Source of the DNA: CAYNWK01 sp964400875 | GTDB taxonomy: Bacteria; Chloroflexota; Anaerolineae; Anaerolineales; UBA4823 | DNA length: 32,183 nucleotides | Direction of reading: 5' to 3' | Assembly (NCBI GenBank): GCA_964400875.1 | Contig: CAYNWK010000039.1 | Coordinates: 1-32,183 of the forward strand | Shown here: positions 24,724 through 32,179 of the stretch, one piece after another | Numbering within the stretch: the first letter of the stretch is position 1 | Layout: each line of letters starts with the position of its first letter | Made by a program: the position numbers and the translations under genes | Notes under the pieces: model-generated | What the model saw: only the letters and a program-made list of their open reading frames with translations | What the model was told of the DNA's origin: nothing | The model's database searches: none

Positions 24724-26091
24724 ATGCGATCTTTAGCAGGAAAACTGACTCTGGCTTTTCTCGTGGTGGGACTGATCGGCGCGACCATGGTAGCCATCTT
24801 GGTGCAGCGGTACACCCGCCGCGAGTTCGACCGGCTGGTTCTGGATCAAAACCAACAGGCCCTGGTCGAGGCTCTGACTTCCTACTACGCAGCCACAGGG
24901 AGCTGGTCTGGGGTCGAGCAGGTCTTCCGACCTGGGCCTCGCTCGCCGCAGCAGATCCCCGGACCCCGTTGGGAAACCCGCCGCGCATTGTTCACCATCG
25001 CGAATGCGGATGGTGAAGTGGTGTTCGGCGGCGATCCACAGTTTCATAACTCCGCGCTCACCTCCAGAGATCTTCGTCAGGGCATTCCCCTTACTGTCAA
25101 TGGCGAGGATGTTGGCTGGCTGTTGTTCAACCCGGCTTTATTGGATCGTTGGGAAGCCAACACGCCGGAGGGGTTGTTTTTGGCCGGCGTTAACCGGGTG
25201 ATCTTTTTAAGTGCTCTGATCGCCGGGGGGATTGCTTTGCTGTTGGGCGGCGTATTGGCCTTTTCCATGACGCGCTCGCTTCGGGAACTGACCGCGGCGA
25301 CAAGCGTGCTTGCCGGGGGCAATCTGGGCCATCAGGTCAAGGTGCGCTCCAAAGACGAGATCGGCGAGCTGGCTGAGTCGTTCAATCAGATGAGCGCTGA
25401 GCTGGCGCAATCCAACGAGCTGCGCCGTAAGATGACCGCGGATATCGCCCACGACTTACGCACGCCGGTGAGCGTTATTTTGGGTTATACCGAAGCTTTG
25501 AGCGATGAAAAACTACAGGCCTCGCCGGAGATCTACGACGTGATGCATACGGAGGCCCGCCATCTCACCCGCCTGATCGAGGACTTGAAAGTCCTCTCCT
25601 CGGCAGACGCAGGTGAACTGCCGCTGGTCTTCCAAACGATCTCGCCCGGACGCCTGCTTAGCCGGACCGCTGATGCACACCGCGTCCGGGCGGAAGAAAA
25701 AGACATCCGCCTGGAAGTTAACGCTGCGGAGAACCTGCCCGATATCGAAGTCGACGTTGAGCGCATGGCCCAGGTCTTGGGCAACTTGATGAGCAACGCC
25801 TTACGTTATACGCCTGAAGGGGGCAAAGTCGAGCTTTCCGCCGGGACTGTTAGCGGTCAAGTTCGGCTCGACGTGACTGACACGGGACCGGGGATCGCCG
25901 CTGACGACCTGCCCAACATCTTCGCGCGCTCGTTTCGAGGGGATCAAGCCCGCCAGCAGGATTCCGGAGAGACAGGCCTGGGTCTCGCGATTGCCAGGTC
26001 GCTCGTCGAAGCGCAGGGCGGGACGATTAGCGTCAAAAGCGAGAAGGGAACGGGAACGCATTTCACAATTTTGCTGCCAGCCCACACATGA
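24724..26091 (+). CDS. Sensor histidine kinase (BaeS/HAMP type)
   Basis: Membrane sensor kinase of 455 residues. TM1 is at about 7-27, an extracytoplasmic sensor at 28-156 and TM2 at 157-181. HAMP is at about 182-233 (RSLRELTAATSVLAGGNLGH). The dimerisation/phospho-acceptor segment is ADIAHDLRTPVSVILGYTEAL with H243. The ATPase domain has the N box (LMSNALRYTPEGG), G1 (DTGPGIA) and G2 (GETGLGLAIARSLVEAQGG). The sensor region has no domain I recognise. It is cotranscribed with the response regulator and likely phosphorylates it. The signal is unknown; target context points to the cell envelope. Confidence 0.95.
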   Translation: MRSLAGKLTLAFLVVGLIGATMVAILVQRYTRREFDRLVLDQNQQALVEALTSYYAATGSWSGVEQVFRPGPRSPQQIPGPRWETRRALFTIANADGEVVFGGDPQFHNSALTSRDLRQGIPLTVNGEDVGWLLFNPALLDRWEANTPEGLFLAGVNRVIFLSALIAGGIALLLGGVLAFSMTRSLRELTAATSVLAGGNLGHQVKVRSKDEIGELAESFNQMSAELAQSNELRRKMTADIAHDLRTPVSVILGYTEALSDEKLQASPEIYDVMHTEARHLTRLIEDLKVLSSADAGELPLVFQTISPGRLLSRTADAHRVRAEEKDIRLEVNAAENLPDIEVDVERMAQVLGNLMSNALRYTPEGGKVELSAGTVSGQVRLDVTDTGPGIAADDLPNIFARSFRGDQARQQDSGETGLGLAIARSLVEAQGGTISVKSEKGTGTHFTILLPAHT

Positions 26092-26175
26092 AGAACAAAT
26101 AAAGAGAATCAAACGGATATATAAGCGAACAGCCGAGAGAGTCATCCAGGCTGTAGGCTCCGTTACTTGAAATGC

Positions 26176-26949
26176 TTAGTTTGCATTAGCCAGGAAATCG
26201 ATCTCCAGGGTTACTTCCTCGCCAACATTGGCTACGGAAGGTACGCTCGGGATCGCCAGGTTGAAGTCGCTGCGCAGGATGGTTGCCGTTGCCGTCCCTG
26301 TGAATTGATCCGCGGAATTCGCCTGCGCAGTTACGTCGAACACGACGGATTTAGTAACGTCTCGAATGGTCAGGTCGCCGGCGATTTGAAATTGCACCGT
26401 CTGCCCGATGGCGGCGCTCCCGTCCAGCCCGATAATCTCTGTAGGCGTGAAAGTGATAAATTCATAGCTGTCGGTGTTAAGAATCCGGTTGCGAATTGTT
26501 TGGTTACGGCGGTTTTCATCCGTCACCAGCGTGCGAGCGTTTACCTGGATCACACCGACCTGTGCGCCGCTGAGATCATCCAAGTTTACGGCGATTTCCC
26601 CGGCTACCTGATTGCTGGCGCCGACCACATCGTTTGGCTGGCCGAATAACTCCTCATAGATGGTGAAACGCACTTCAGAGTCATCCTGGCTGATCGCGTA
26701 AACCTGCAAGCCGCTGGGCAGGCTCTGGTTACTTGTTTCAAGTGTGGGGTTGGTTCCTGTGGGTTCTGGAGTTACCTCGGTCGTTCTCGTCTGGGTGGTG
26801 GGGTTCGTTTCCAACTGCAAGGGTACAGCCTGGATAGGTTCACTGGCTGCTTCAGTACTGCCAAGCAGCCAGTTCCATAAGAACAGGCCGCCGGCAGCGA
26901 GTATGGCTACGATCACGATTCCGGTGATAAGTGTTTTTTGGTTGGACAT
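26176..26949 (-). CDS. Membrane-anchored YceI family protein
   Basis: YceI-like lipocalin-fold protein, 257 residues. An N-terminal membrane anchor (residues 6-28) is followed by a Thr/Pro/Glu-rich linker (about 30-75) and the YceI beta-barrel (about 80-257). The barrel carries SEVRFTIYEELFGQPNDVVG, RRNQTIRNRILNTDSYEFITF and GDLTIRDVTKSVVFDV. YceI proteins bind isoprenoid-like lipids and are frequently stress-induced; the ligand here is unknown. ATG 26949 has AGGAGG 5 bases upstream. It converges on the kinase gene, and its promoter carries the second copy of the 43-nt block, which ties it to this two-component system. Confidence 0.9.
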   Translation of the reverse strand: MSNQKTLITGIVIVAILAAGGLFLWNWLLGSTEAASEPIQAVPLQLETNPTTQTRTTEVTPEPTGTNPTLETSNQSLPSGLQVYAISQDDSEVRFTIYEELFGQPNDVVGASNQVAGEIAVNLDDLSGAQVGVIQVNARTLVTDENRRNQTIRNRILNTDSYEFITFTPTEIIGLDGSAAIGQTVQFQIAGDLTIRDVTKSVVFDVTAQANSADQFTGTATATILRSDFNLAIPSVPSVANVGEEVTLEIDFLANAN

Positions 26950-26971
26950 TATTCCTCCTGAAGCGTTTATA

Positions 26972-26977
26972 AGTATA
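26972..26977 (-). promoter_or_regulatory. -10-like element of yceI
   Basis: On the minus strand this reads TATACT. It lies 20 bp after TTAACA, the same spacing as TTCACA-N20-TATCCT in front of the secreted-protein gene. The predicted start gives a short leader of about 15 nt. Confidence 0.5.
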
Positions 26978-26986
26978 TGGAGCAGA

Positions 26987-27029
26987 TGTTCAGAAATTGT
27001 TAAGAAGCGGTTTGGATACTATTTAGATT
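26987..27029 (-). promoter_or_regulatory. 43-nt candidate response-regulator binding block, copy 2
   Basis: Read on the minus strand it contains ATCTAAAT, ATCCAAAC 11 bp later and TTCTGAAC 22 bp further. It matches 23211-23253 at 37 of 43 positions. It ends immediately next to the short repeat at 27031-27111. Confidence 0.7.
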
Positions 27030-27030
27030 T

Positions 27031-27111
27031 AAGCAATGCACAGGTGGCGGAGATTCGTCGGTTTCAGCCCGCCCCAGCCCCCCAATTTCCCGAAGAACTG
27101 CGTAATTCCTA
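27031..27111. repeat. MITE-like short repeat, diverged copy E (about 81 bp)
   Basis: The left end AAGCAATGCACA matches the left end of copy A (AAGCAATTCGCA) at 10 of 12 positions. The right end TGCGTAATTCCTA matches copy A's right end at 12 of 13. The interior is C-rich on the plus strand, with GGCGG (27045-27051 region) and CCCGCC able to pair loosely. It is about 10 bp shorter than copy A and lies between the yceI regulatory block and the ilvE promoter. Confidence 0.45.
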
Positions 27112-27169
27112 AAGCTATTAATTTCGGATTTGTTGGGCAGGGACATACATTTGGCGGAACGTAAGAGAT

Positions 27170-27175
27170 TATAAT
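27170..27175 (+). promoter_or_regulatory. Candidate -10 of ilvE
   Basis: A perfect TATAAT lies 47 bp before the ilvE ATG. The nearest -35-like sequence, TTGGCG (27151-27156), is only 13 bp away, so the -35 is unclear. No T-box or leader-peptide feature is seen. Confidence 0.5.
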
Positions 27176-27221
27176 AAATACAGTACGCAGCCAAGGAAAA
27201 ATCCCTATCAAGGAGAGATCC

Positions 27222-28169
27222 ATGAAGTCTGATATTATCTGGATGGATGGTGAGTTGGTGCCTTACGAAGACGCCACAGTCCACCTGATCACCCCGACGT
27301 TGCACTACGGCATTGGCGTTTTCGAGGGTATTCGTTGCTATAAGACCCCACAAGGCCCGGCTGTTTTTCGCTTGCGGGATCACCTGGAGCGGTTTCTCGA
27401 CTCGATCCATATACTAGGCATTGGCGATTTCCCCTACAGTGTTGAAGATATCCGTAAAGCCGTTCACCAGACTATCCAGGCGAACGGCTTTTCTGAATGT
27501 TACATACGGCCCTTGATGTACATGCAGGGTCCAATGGGGTTAAACATGGACAAATCGGTGCCCAGGCTGGGAGTTGCGACCTGGGAGTGGGGGCCATATT
27601 TAGGTGCAGAAGCGGAAAAAGGAGGCATCCACATGATGATCTCTTCCTTCACCCGTCTGCACCCCAACATCAACCTGACGAAATCCAAAGTGGTGGGCAA
27701 CTACGTCAACTCGATGTTGGTCAAAACGCTGGCTCTACGTTCCGGCTATGATGAAGCTGCGATACTTGACCCAGCCGGATTTGTCGCCGAATGCACCGGT
27801 GAGAATCTATTCATGGTGCGCAATGGCGTGATCTGTACCCCGCCGAAAGCGACGGTGCTGGAAGGGATCACACGCGATACGGTTTTCACCTTGGCCAAGG
27901 ATTTCGATATCCCCGTCGTCGAGGAGATGATCACGCGTGACCAGCTTTATATCGCCGATGAGGTTTTCATCACCGGTACCGCAGCGGAGCTGGTCGGCGT
28001 GCGGATGATCGATCACCGCCAGATCGGTAAAGGCGGTGTTGGCCCAATCACAGAAAAGCTGGCTACAGCTTTCCAGGAGAATGCCCATGGGAAGGGTACC
28101 CACTCCACCGAGTGGTTGGATTACGTCAGCGTTTCCGAGCTCCGGGCGGAAAAGGAATTGTTGGCTTAG
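27222..28169 (+). CDS. ilvE: Branched-chain amino acid aminotransferase
   Basis: PLP-dependent fold-type IV transaminase, 315 residues, that carries out the last step of Val/Leu/Ile synthesis and the first of their breakdown. The PLP-binding lysine is K156 in LTKSKVVGNYVNS; the cofactor-contacting ECTGENLFMV and the TGTAAELVGVRMID segment are present. HYGIGVFEGIRCY near the N-terminus is typical of IlvE rather than of D-amino acid transaminase or ADC lyase. The ATG has AAGGAG about 7 bases upstream. It stands alone, with no other ilv genes in the window. Confidence 0.95.
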   Translation: MKSDIIWMDGELVPYEDATVHLITPTLHYGIGVFEGIRCYKTPQGPAVFRLRDHLERFLDSIHILGIGDFPYSVEDIRKAVHQTIQANGFSECYIRPLMYMQGPMGLNMDKSVPRLGVATWEWGPYLGAEAEKGGIHMMISSFTRLHPNINLTKSKVVGNYVNSMLVKTLALRSGYDEAAILDPAGFVAECTGENLFMVRNGVICTPPKATVLEGITRDTVFTLAKDFDIPVVEEMITRDQLYIADEVFITGTAAELVGVRMIDHRQIGKGGVGPITEKLATAFQENAHGKGTHSTEWLDYVSVSELRAEKELLA

Positions 28170-28214
28170 GCGAAATCAGGTAGGATCTGAGTTACCGACC
28201 TCGTCTCAATAGTA

Positions 28215-28307
28215 ATGGGATTTACGCAAGATAAGAACCCTGGAGGTGTTTTGGTAGGATTGCCAGCCAAAATACCCTCAGCTGTCTCGTGAACGGCGTA
28301 ATTCCAT
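28215..28307. repeat. MITE-like short repeat, copy B (93 bp)
   Basis: Ends are ATGGGATTTACGCA (left) and GGCGTAATTCCAT (right), which form an imperfect inverted repeat. The centre is a degenerate palindrome (GGTGTTTTGGTAGG / CCAGCCAAAATACC). Its right arm, GCCAGCCAAAATACCC (28262-28277), corresponds to GCCAGCCAAAATGCCC in copy A. Length, ends and palindrome all agree with copy A. Confidence 0.65.
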
Positions 28308-28430
28308 CAAGCAAAACCGGTATTGAGCGCCCGAGCTGGCGCTCCGCCCAGGATGAGCGTATCTTGTTTAGAAACAGGTTAGGAACGCATTAACGCCCTC
28401 ATGATGTAACCTTTCCAGGCGATCCGCATC

Positions 28431-28439
28431 TGATACAAT
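28431..28439 (+). promoter_or_regulatory. Extended -10 promoter of groES-trxB
   Basis: TGATACAAT, an extended -10 (TGn followed by TACAAT at 28434-28439), 45 bp before the groES start. The -35 region (TTTCCA at 28412) is weak, as is common with extended -10 promoters. Confidence 0.55.
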
Positions 28440-28483
28440 AGTAAAAACGAACAATTTTCACCAGACGGTAGGAGCGCACCGCA

Positions 28484-28765
28484 TTGGGTGAAGTGAAGAT
28501 CCAACCTCTGGGTACCCGCGTGCTCATTCGACCTCATGAAGAGAACGAAACCGATGCTGGCGGCGGTCCATATATCCCGGAAACGGCCAGGGAAAAGCCT
28601 CAAACCGGAGAAGTCGTCGCCATTGGCGATGCCGACGAGGCGATCAAGGTCAGCACGGGGCAGAAAGTCTTATACCCCAAGTACACGGGGACTGAGTTCA
28701 AGATAGCGGACGCTGTATACCTCATCATGGACGCAAATGAAATTCTGGCGATCATAGATGATTGA
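28484..28765 (+). CDS. groES: Co-chaperonin GroES
   Basis: Seven-fold ring cap of the GroEL chaperonin, 93 residues. It has the family start pattern KIQPLGTRVLIRPHE, the mobile-loop region around residues 18-35 (ENETDAGGGPYIPETAREKP), then TGEVVAIGD and the C-terminal EILAIIDD. The start is probably TTG 28484, with AGGAG 9 bases upstream. A GTG at 28493 would give the more usual MKIQPLG start, so the choice is open. No groEL is adjacent; trxB follows after 9 nt and is likely cotranscribed. Confidence 0.92.
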   Translation: MGEVKIQPLGTRVLIRPHEENETDAGGGPYIPETAREKPQTGEVVAIGDADEAIKVSTGQKVLYPKYTGTEFKIADAVYLIMDANEILAIIDD

Positions 28766-28774
28766 GGTAAGTGA

Positions 28775-29755
28775 ATGGAATTGAATCTATCAAATCTTTC
28801 AAGCAACAAAGATTTACAAGAAGAGCACGTGCGGGTGTTGATCCTCGGATCCGGTCCCGCTGGGCTTTCGGCGGCTTTGTATGCCGCCCGTGCCGACCTG
28901 GAACCGGTGGTCTTGACCGGAATGGAGCTAGGCGGGCAGGTGTCGCTGACGTACATCGTTGAAAACTATCCTGGTTTTCCCGAGGGTGTCGGCGGTATGG
29001 AGATGGTTGACCTTTTTCAGAAACAAGCCGAGCGTTTCGGCGCGCGCGTCGAGATTGATCTGGCCGACCAGGTCGATCTTTCTGAGAAGCCTTTCCGGGT
29101 CAAGACTTCAAACGGCAAGCTCTTCCTTGCCGATACTTTGATCATCACCACAGGAGCAAGCGCCAAGCACCTGGAAGTCCCAGGTGAGCAGGAATTTACC
29201 GGACGCGGGGTATCCTACTGCGCGACCTGTGATGGCTGGTTTTTCAAGGAGAAGCAAGTGATCGTGGTCGGCGGCGGCGATAGCGCTCTGGAAGAAGGCA
29301 TTTTCCTGACCCGCTACGCCGATAATGTCACCATCGTACATCGGCGGGATGAGCTGCGCGCAGGTGCTGTCTTGCAAGAGCGCGCTCAGAAGAACGACAA
29401 GATCGGGTATATGTGGAACACCGTAGTGAAAGAGATCGTCGGAAACGGCTCCGTTGAAAAAGTCCGCCTTGTGGACACGGAGACCGGAGAAGAACGGGAC
29501 CAGCCGGTGGAAGGGGTCTTCATTTTCATCGGGCATTACCCAAATTCTGATTTATTCAATGGTCAGCTGGAGATGGACGATCAGGGCTATATCATCGTCG
29601 ACCAGCGTATGCATACCAGCGTCCCAGGTGTTTTCGCCGCCGGCGAGATCGCCGATCCTCACTTCCGCCAGGTAGTCACTTCGGCTGGCATGGGCGCGGC
29701 CGCTGCGATGGAGGCCGGGCACTACCTTGATGAGCACGTCGGTTACAGTGCATAG
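28775..29755 (+). CDS. trxB: Thioredoxin reductase
   Basis: FAD- and NADPH-dependent disulfide reductase, 326 residues. The FAD-binding GSGPAG is at 25-30, the redox-active CATC at C149-C152 (VSYCATCDGWFF), the NAD(P) site GGGDSALEE at 166-174, and the NADPH-selective HRRDELRA at 189-196. The C-terminal FAD motif reads FAAGEIADPHFRQV, with Glu where most TrxB have Asp (AAGD). The N-terminus carries about 18 extra residues before the first strand. ATG 28775 has GAGGT about 7 bases upstream. Pairing with groES suggests a protein-folding/redox unit. NADPH use is inferred from the HRR motif. Confidence 0.95.
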   Translation: MELNLSNLSSNKDLQEEHVRVLILGSGPAGLSAALYAARADLEPVVLTGMELGGQVSLTYIVENYPGFPEGVGGMEMVDLFQKQAERFGARVEIDLADQVDLSEKPFRVKTSNGKLFLADTLIITTGASAKHLEVPGEQEFTGRGVSYCATCDGWFFKEKQVIVVGGGDSALEEGIFLTRYADNVTIVHRRDELRAGAVLQERAQKNDKIGYMWNTVVKEIVGNGSVEKVRLVDTETGEERDQPVEGVFIFIGHYPNSDLFNGQLEMDDQGYIIVDQRMHTSVPGVFAAGEIADPHFRQVVTSAGMGAAAAMEAGHYLDEHVGYSA

Positions 29756-29761
29756 ACTTGC

Positions 29762-29793
29762 ATCCCCCTGAGATAACCCTCAGGGGGATTTTG
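29762..29793 (+). terminator. Rho-independent terminator after trxB
   Basis: An 11-bp stem ATCCCCCTGAG / CTCAGGGGGAT with a 6-nt ATAACC loop, followed by TTTTG. It starts 7 nt after the trxB stop and separates it from mdh. Confidence 0.85.
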
Positions 29794-29856
29794 AGTTCGA
29801 AGGAAGTGGGGTTGAGCTTCGATTGTAGGAAAGGTAAACAGTGAAAGGAAACGAAA

Positions 29857-30795
29857 ATGAAGAATAAAGTATCAATAGTTGGTGCTGGCATGACCGGTTC
29901 AACTACGGCGCACTGGATCGCTGAACGGGAGATCGCTGATGTCGTATTAGTGGATATCGTCGAAGGCATGCCCCAGGGAAAGGCCCTTGACCTGCTCGAA
30001 GCGATGCCCGTGATTGGCAAGGATGTCGCTATCATCGGCAGCAATGATTATGGCCCAACTGAAGGCTCGGATATCGTTGTGATCACCGCCGGGCTGCCTC
30101 GCAAACCTGGTATGAGCCGCGAAGATTTGCTGTCCAAAAATGCCGAGATCGTCCGGGTGGCTACCGAAGAGGCGCTGCGTTATTCACCGAACGCCATTAT
30201 CATCATGTTGACGAACCCATTAGATACGATGGCTTATTTGGCCATGCGCGCCGGAGGGATCCCTCCGGCTCAAATTGTTGGGCAGGCCGGCATCCTGGAT
30301 TCGGCCCGTATGCGCGCATTCGTGGCCCAGGAACTGGATGTGAGCGTTGAAAACGTTGCCTGCTACGTTCTGGGCGGTCATGGCGACGACATGGTGCCGC
30401 TAACTCGCCATTCCAACGTCGCTGGCGTTCCGTTGAATAAGGTGCTCTCTCCTGACCGCCTGCAGGCAATCGTGCAGCGCACACGCAAAGGCGGCGGTGA
30501 GATTGTCGGCTTGCTCAAGACCGGCAGCGCCTATTATGCGCCTTCGATTGCCATCACTCAGATGGTGGACGCAATTTTGAAGGACAAACATCTGGTGGTG
30601 CCCGCCTCGGCTTACATGCAAGGAGAATACGGGCTCAACGATATCTTCTTCGGCGTACCTGTGCAATTGGGGCGTGCGGGCGTGGAGAAGATCATTGAAT
30701 ACGAATTGAATGATGAAGAACGAACCGCCCTGCAGAAGTCGGCTGAATCGGTAAGTGGTTCGATTGCCGTGCTGCAAGGGATGGTAGAGTTCTAG
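29857..30795 (+). CDS. mdh: Malate dehydrogenase (LDH-like type)
   Basis: Interconverts malate and oxaloacetate with NAD(H), 312 residues. The dinucleotide-binding loop is GAGMTGSTTA, with D33 in VVLVDIVEGMP favouring NAD. The substrate-specificity arginines are in LPRKPGMSREDLL, and the catalytic His is in LGGHGDDMVPL. A spaced Arg pair (GLPRKPGMSR) supports malate over lactate. ATG 29857 has AAAGGA 8 bases upstream. The citrate synthase gene follows after 27 nt, forming a TCA-cycle pair that consumes and makes oxaloacetate in turn. Confidence 0.96.
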   Translation: MKNKVSIVGAGMTGSTTAHWIAEREIADVVLVDIVEGMPQGKALDLLEAMPVIGKDVAIIGSNDYGPTEGSDIVVITAGLPRKPGMSREDLLSKNAEIVRVATEEALRYSPNAIIIMLTNPLDTMAYLAMRAGGIPPAQIVGQAGILDSARMRAFVAQELDVSVENVACYVLGGHGDDMVPLTRHSNVAGVPLNKVLSPDRLQAIVQRTRKGGGEIVGLLKTGSAYYAPSIAITQMVDAILKDKHLVVPASAYMQGEYGLNDIFFGVPVQLGRAGVEKIIEYELNDEERTALQKSAESVSGSIAVLQGMVEF

Positions 30796-30822
30796 ATTAC
30801 TTAACATGCTGGAGGATACCCC

Positions 30823-32124
30823 ATGATATTAAAAGAGAAAATTGCAGCCCAATTGCCTGCCTGGCGCGATCGGGTGAGTGATCTCGTGCAGCGGCACGGG
30901 GATACCCAGATCGATACTATAACTCTAGGCCAGGTGTACGGTGGAATGCGCGGGGCTAAAGTCCTGGTGACCGACATCTCCTATGTCGATCCGCAGGAAG
31001 GCATTCGTCTGCGCGGCTTTACCGTACCGCAAGTGCTTGAAAAGCTGCCCAAACCTGCGCCGGAAGCGATGCCTTATGTGGGCGGTTTGTACTATTTGCT
31101 GCTGGTTGGCGAGGTGCCGACTAAGGAAGAGGCGCTTGAAGTTGAAAAGGAGTGGAAGAAGCGCAGCCGGGTGCCTGAGCACGTCTTCAACGTGCTCAGG
31201 GCAATGCCAAAGAACAGCCACCCGATGTCCTTGTTCTCACCGGCCGTCCTGGCGTTGCAGCCAGAATCTGTTTTTGCACGCCGCTACCAGGAAGGACTCG
31301 CACGCGAAGATTACTGGGAACCGATGCTTGAAGACAGCCTGAACTTGACCGCCAAGCTGCCTACCATCGCGGCCTTTATTTACTCCTTGAAGTACAGAGA
31401 TGGAGAGTTCATCCCGCCAGACCCGGACCTGGACCTGGGGGCAAACTTTGCCTATATGATGCAGATCGAGGGTGAAGATTACAGGAATCTCTCCCGTTTG
31501 TATTTCATCCTGCACTCCGACCACGAAAGCGGCAATGCCAGCGCCCACGCCACGCATCTGGCCGGTTCCACACTATCCGATATCTACTACGCATTTTCTG
31601 CCGGGCTAAACAGCCTGGCAGGACCGCTCCACGGCCTGGCGAACCAGGAGTGCCTGCGCTGGCTCCTGGGGATCTACGAAGAGTTTGGCGGCGTCCCGAC
31701 CGAGGAACAAGTGCGCGAGTACGCTTGGGATACGCTCAACAGTGGTCAGGTGATCCCCGGCTATGGTCATGCTGTACTGCGCCGACCTGACCCACGCTAC
31801 AGCGCTCAACTAGAGTTTGCCAGGAAGCATATGCCGGAGGATGAGATCTTCCAGATCGCCAATACGGTCTATGAGGTCGTCCCAGGCGTACTCAAAGAGC
31901 AGGGTAAAGCCAAGAACCCGTGGCCGAATGTGGACGCCATCAGCGGCACGCTTCAACAGCACTATGGTGTTGATAACTACGACTTCTACACCGTGATGTT
32001 CGGCGTCGGTAGGGCTCTGGGCGTTACCGCTAATGCCGTTTGGTCGCGTGCTTTGGGTCAGCCCATCGAACGGCCGAAATCGATGACCACCAAGATGCTG
32101 GAGGAGAAGGTCTCTGGAGCCTAA
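30823..32124 (+). CDS. Citrate synthase, mitochondrial/eukaryotic-like type
   Basis: Condenses oxaloacetate and acetyl-CoA to citrate, 433 residues. The catalytic triad is visible as H270 (LAGPLHGLANQE), H315 (PGYGHAVLR) and D371 (PNVDAISG), each in the sequence setting of animal and fungal mitochondrial enzymes. HSDHESGNASAHATHL also matches the eukaryotic pattern. Typical Gram-negative GltA and Gram-positive CitZ have different surroundings, so this is the eukaryotic-like subtype known in some bacteria. ATG 30823 has GGAGG 7 bases upstream. It is the second gene of the mdh operon and is followed by a strong terminator. Confidence 0.95.
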   Translation: MILKEKIAAQLPAWRDRVSDLVQRHGDTQIDTITLGQVYGGMRGAKVLVTDISYVDPQEGIRLRGFTVPQVLEKLPKPAPEAMPYVGGLYYLLLVGEVPTKEEALEVEKEWKKRSRVPEHVFNVLRAMPKNSHPMSLFSPAVLALQPESVFARRYQEGLAREDYWEPMLEDSLNLTAKLPTIAAFIYSLKYRDGEFIPPDPDLDLGANFAYMMQIEGEDYRNLSRLYFILHSDHESGNASAHATHLAGSTLSDIYYAFSAGLNSLAGPLHGLANQECLRWLLGIYEEFGGVPTEEQVREYAWDTLNSGQVIPGYGHAVLRRPDPRYSAQLEFARKHMPEDEIFQIANTVYEVVPGVLKEQGKAKNPWPNVDAISGTLQQHYGVDNYDFYTVMFGVGRALGVTANAVWSRALGQPIERPKSMTTKMLEEKVSGA

Positions 32125-32145
32125 CAAACGTCACCTAAGCATTAA

Positions 32146-32179
32146 AAAAATACCTGGCGAAATTTCGCCAGGTATTTTT
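32146..32179 (+). terminator. Bidirectional-looking terminator after citrate synthase
   Basis: A perfect 24-bp palindrome, TACCTGGCGAAA / TTTCGCCAGGTA (32151-32174), flanked by an A-run before and TTTTT after. It begins about 20 nt after the citrate synthase stop and could also act on a transcript from the right. Confidence 0.88.

Larger units (their letters stand above)
28170..28483. other. 314-nt gap between ilvE and groES
   Basis: It holds short repeat copy B (28215-28307), a 7-bp perfect hairpin GAGCGCC / GGCGCTC (28325-28344) without a T-run, and the groES promoter near 28431. No reading frame in it looks like a gene, and no CIRCE operator was found. Confidence 0.6.

Noticed and set aside
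26167..26649. Plus-strand 160-residue frame opposite yceI
   Set aside because: Overlaps the conserved YceI barrel in antisense and has no recognisable domain or ribosome site.
27114..27221. T-box, leader peptide or attenuator ahead of ilvE
   Set aside because: No T-box sequence, codon-rich leader peptide or terminator hairpin is visible.
28325..28344. Hairpin GAGCGCC/GGCGCTC as the ilvE terminator
   Set aside because: Stem is perfect but short, lies about 155 nt after the gene and has no T-run on either side.
28308..28483. CIRCE operator upstream of groES
   Set aside because: No TTAGCACTC-N9-GAGTGCTAA-like inverted repeat is present.
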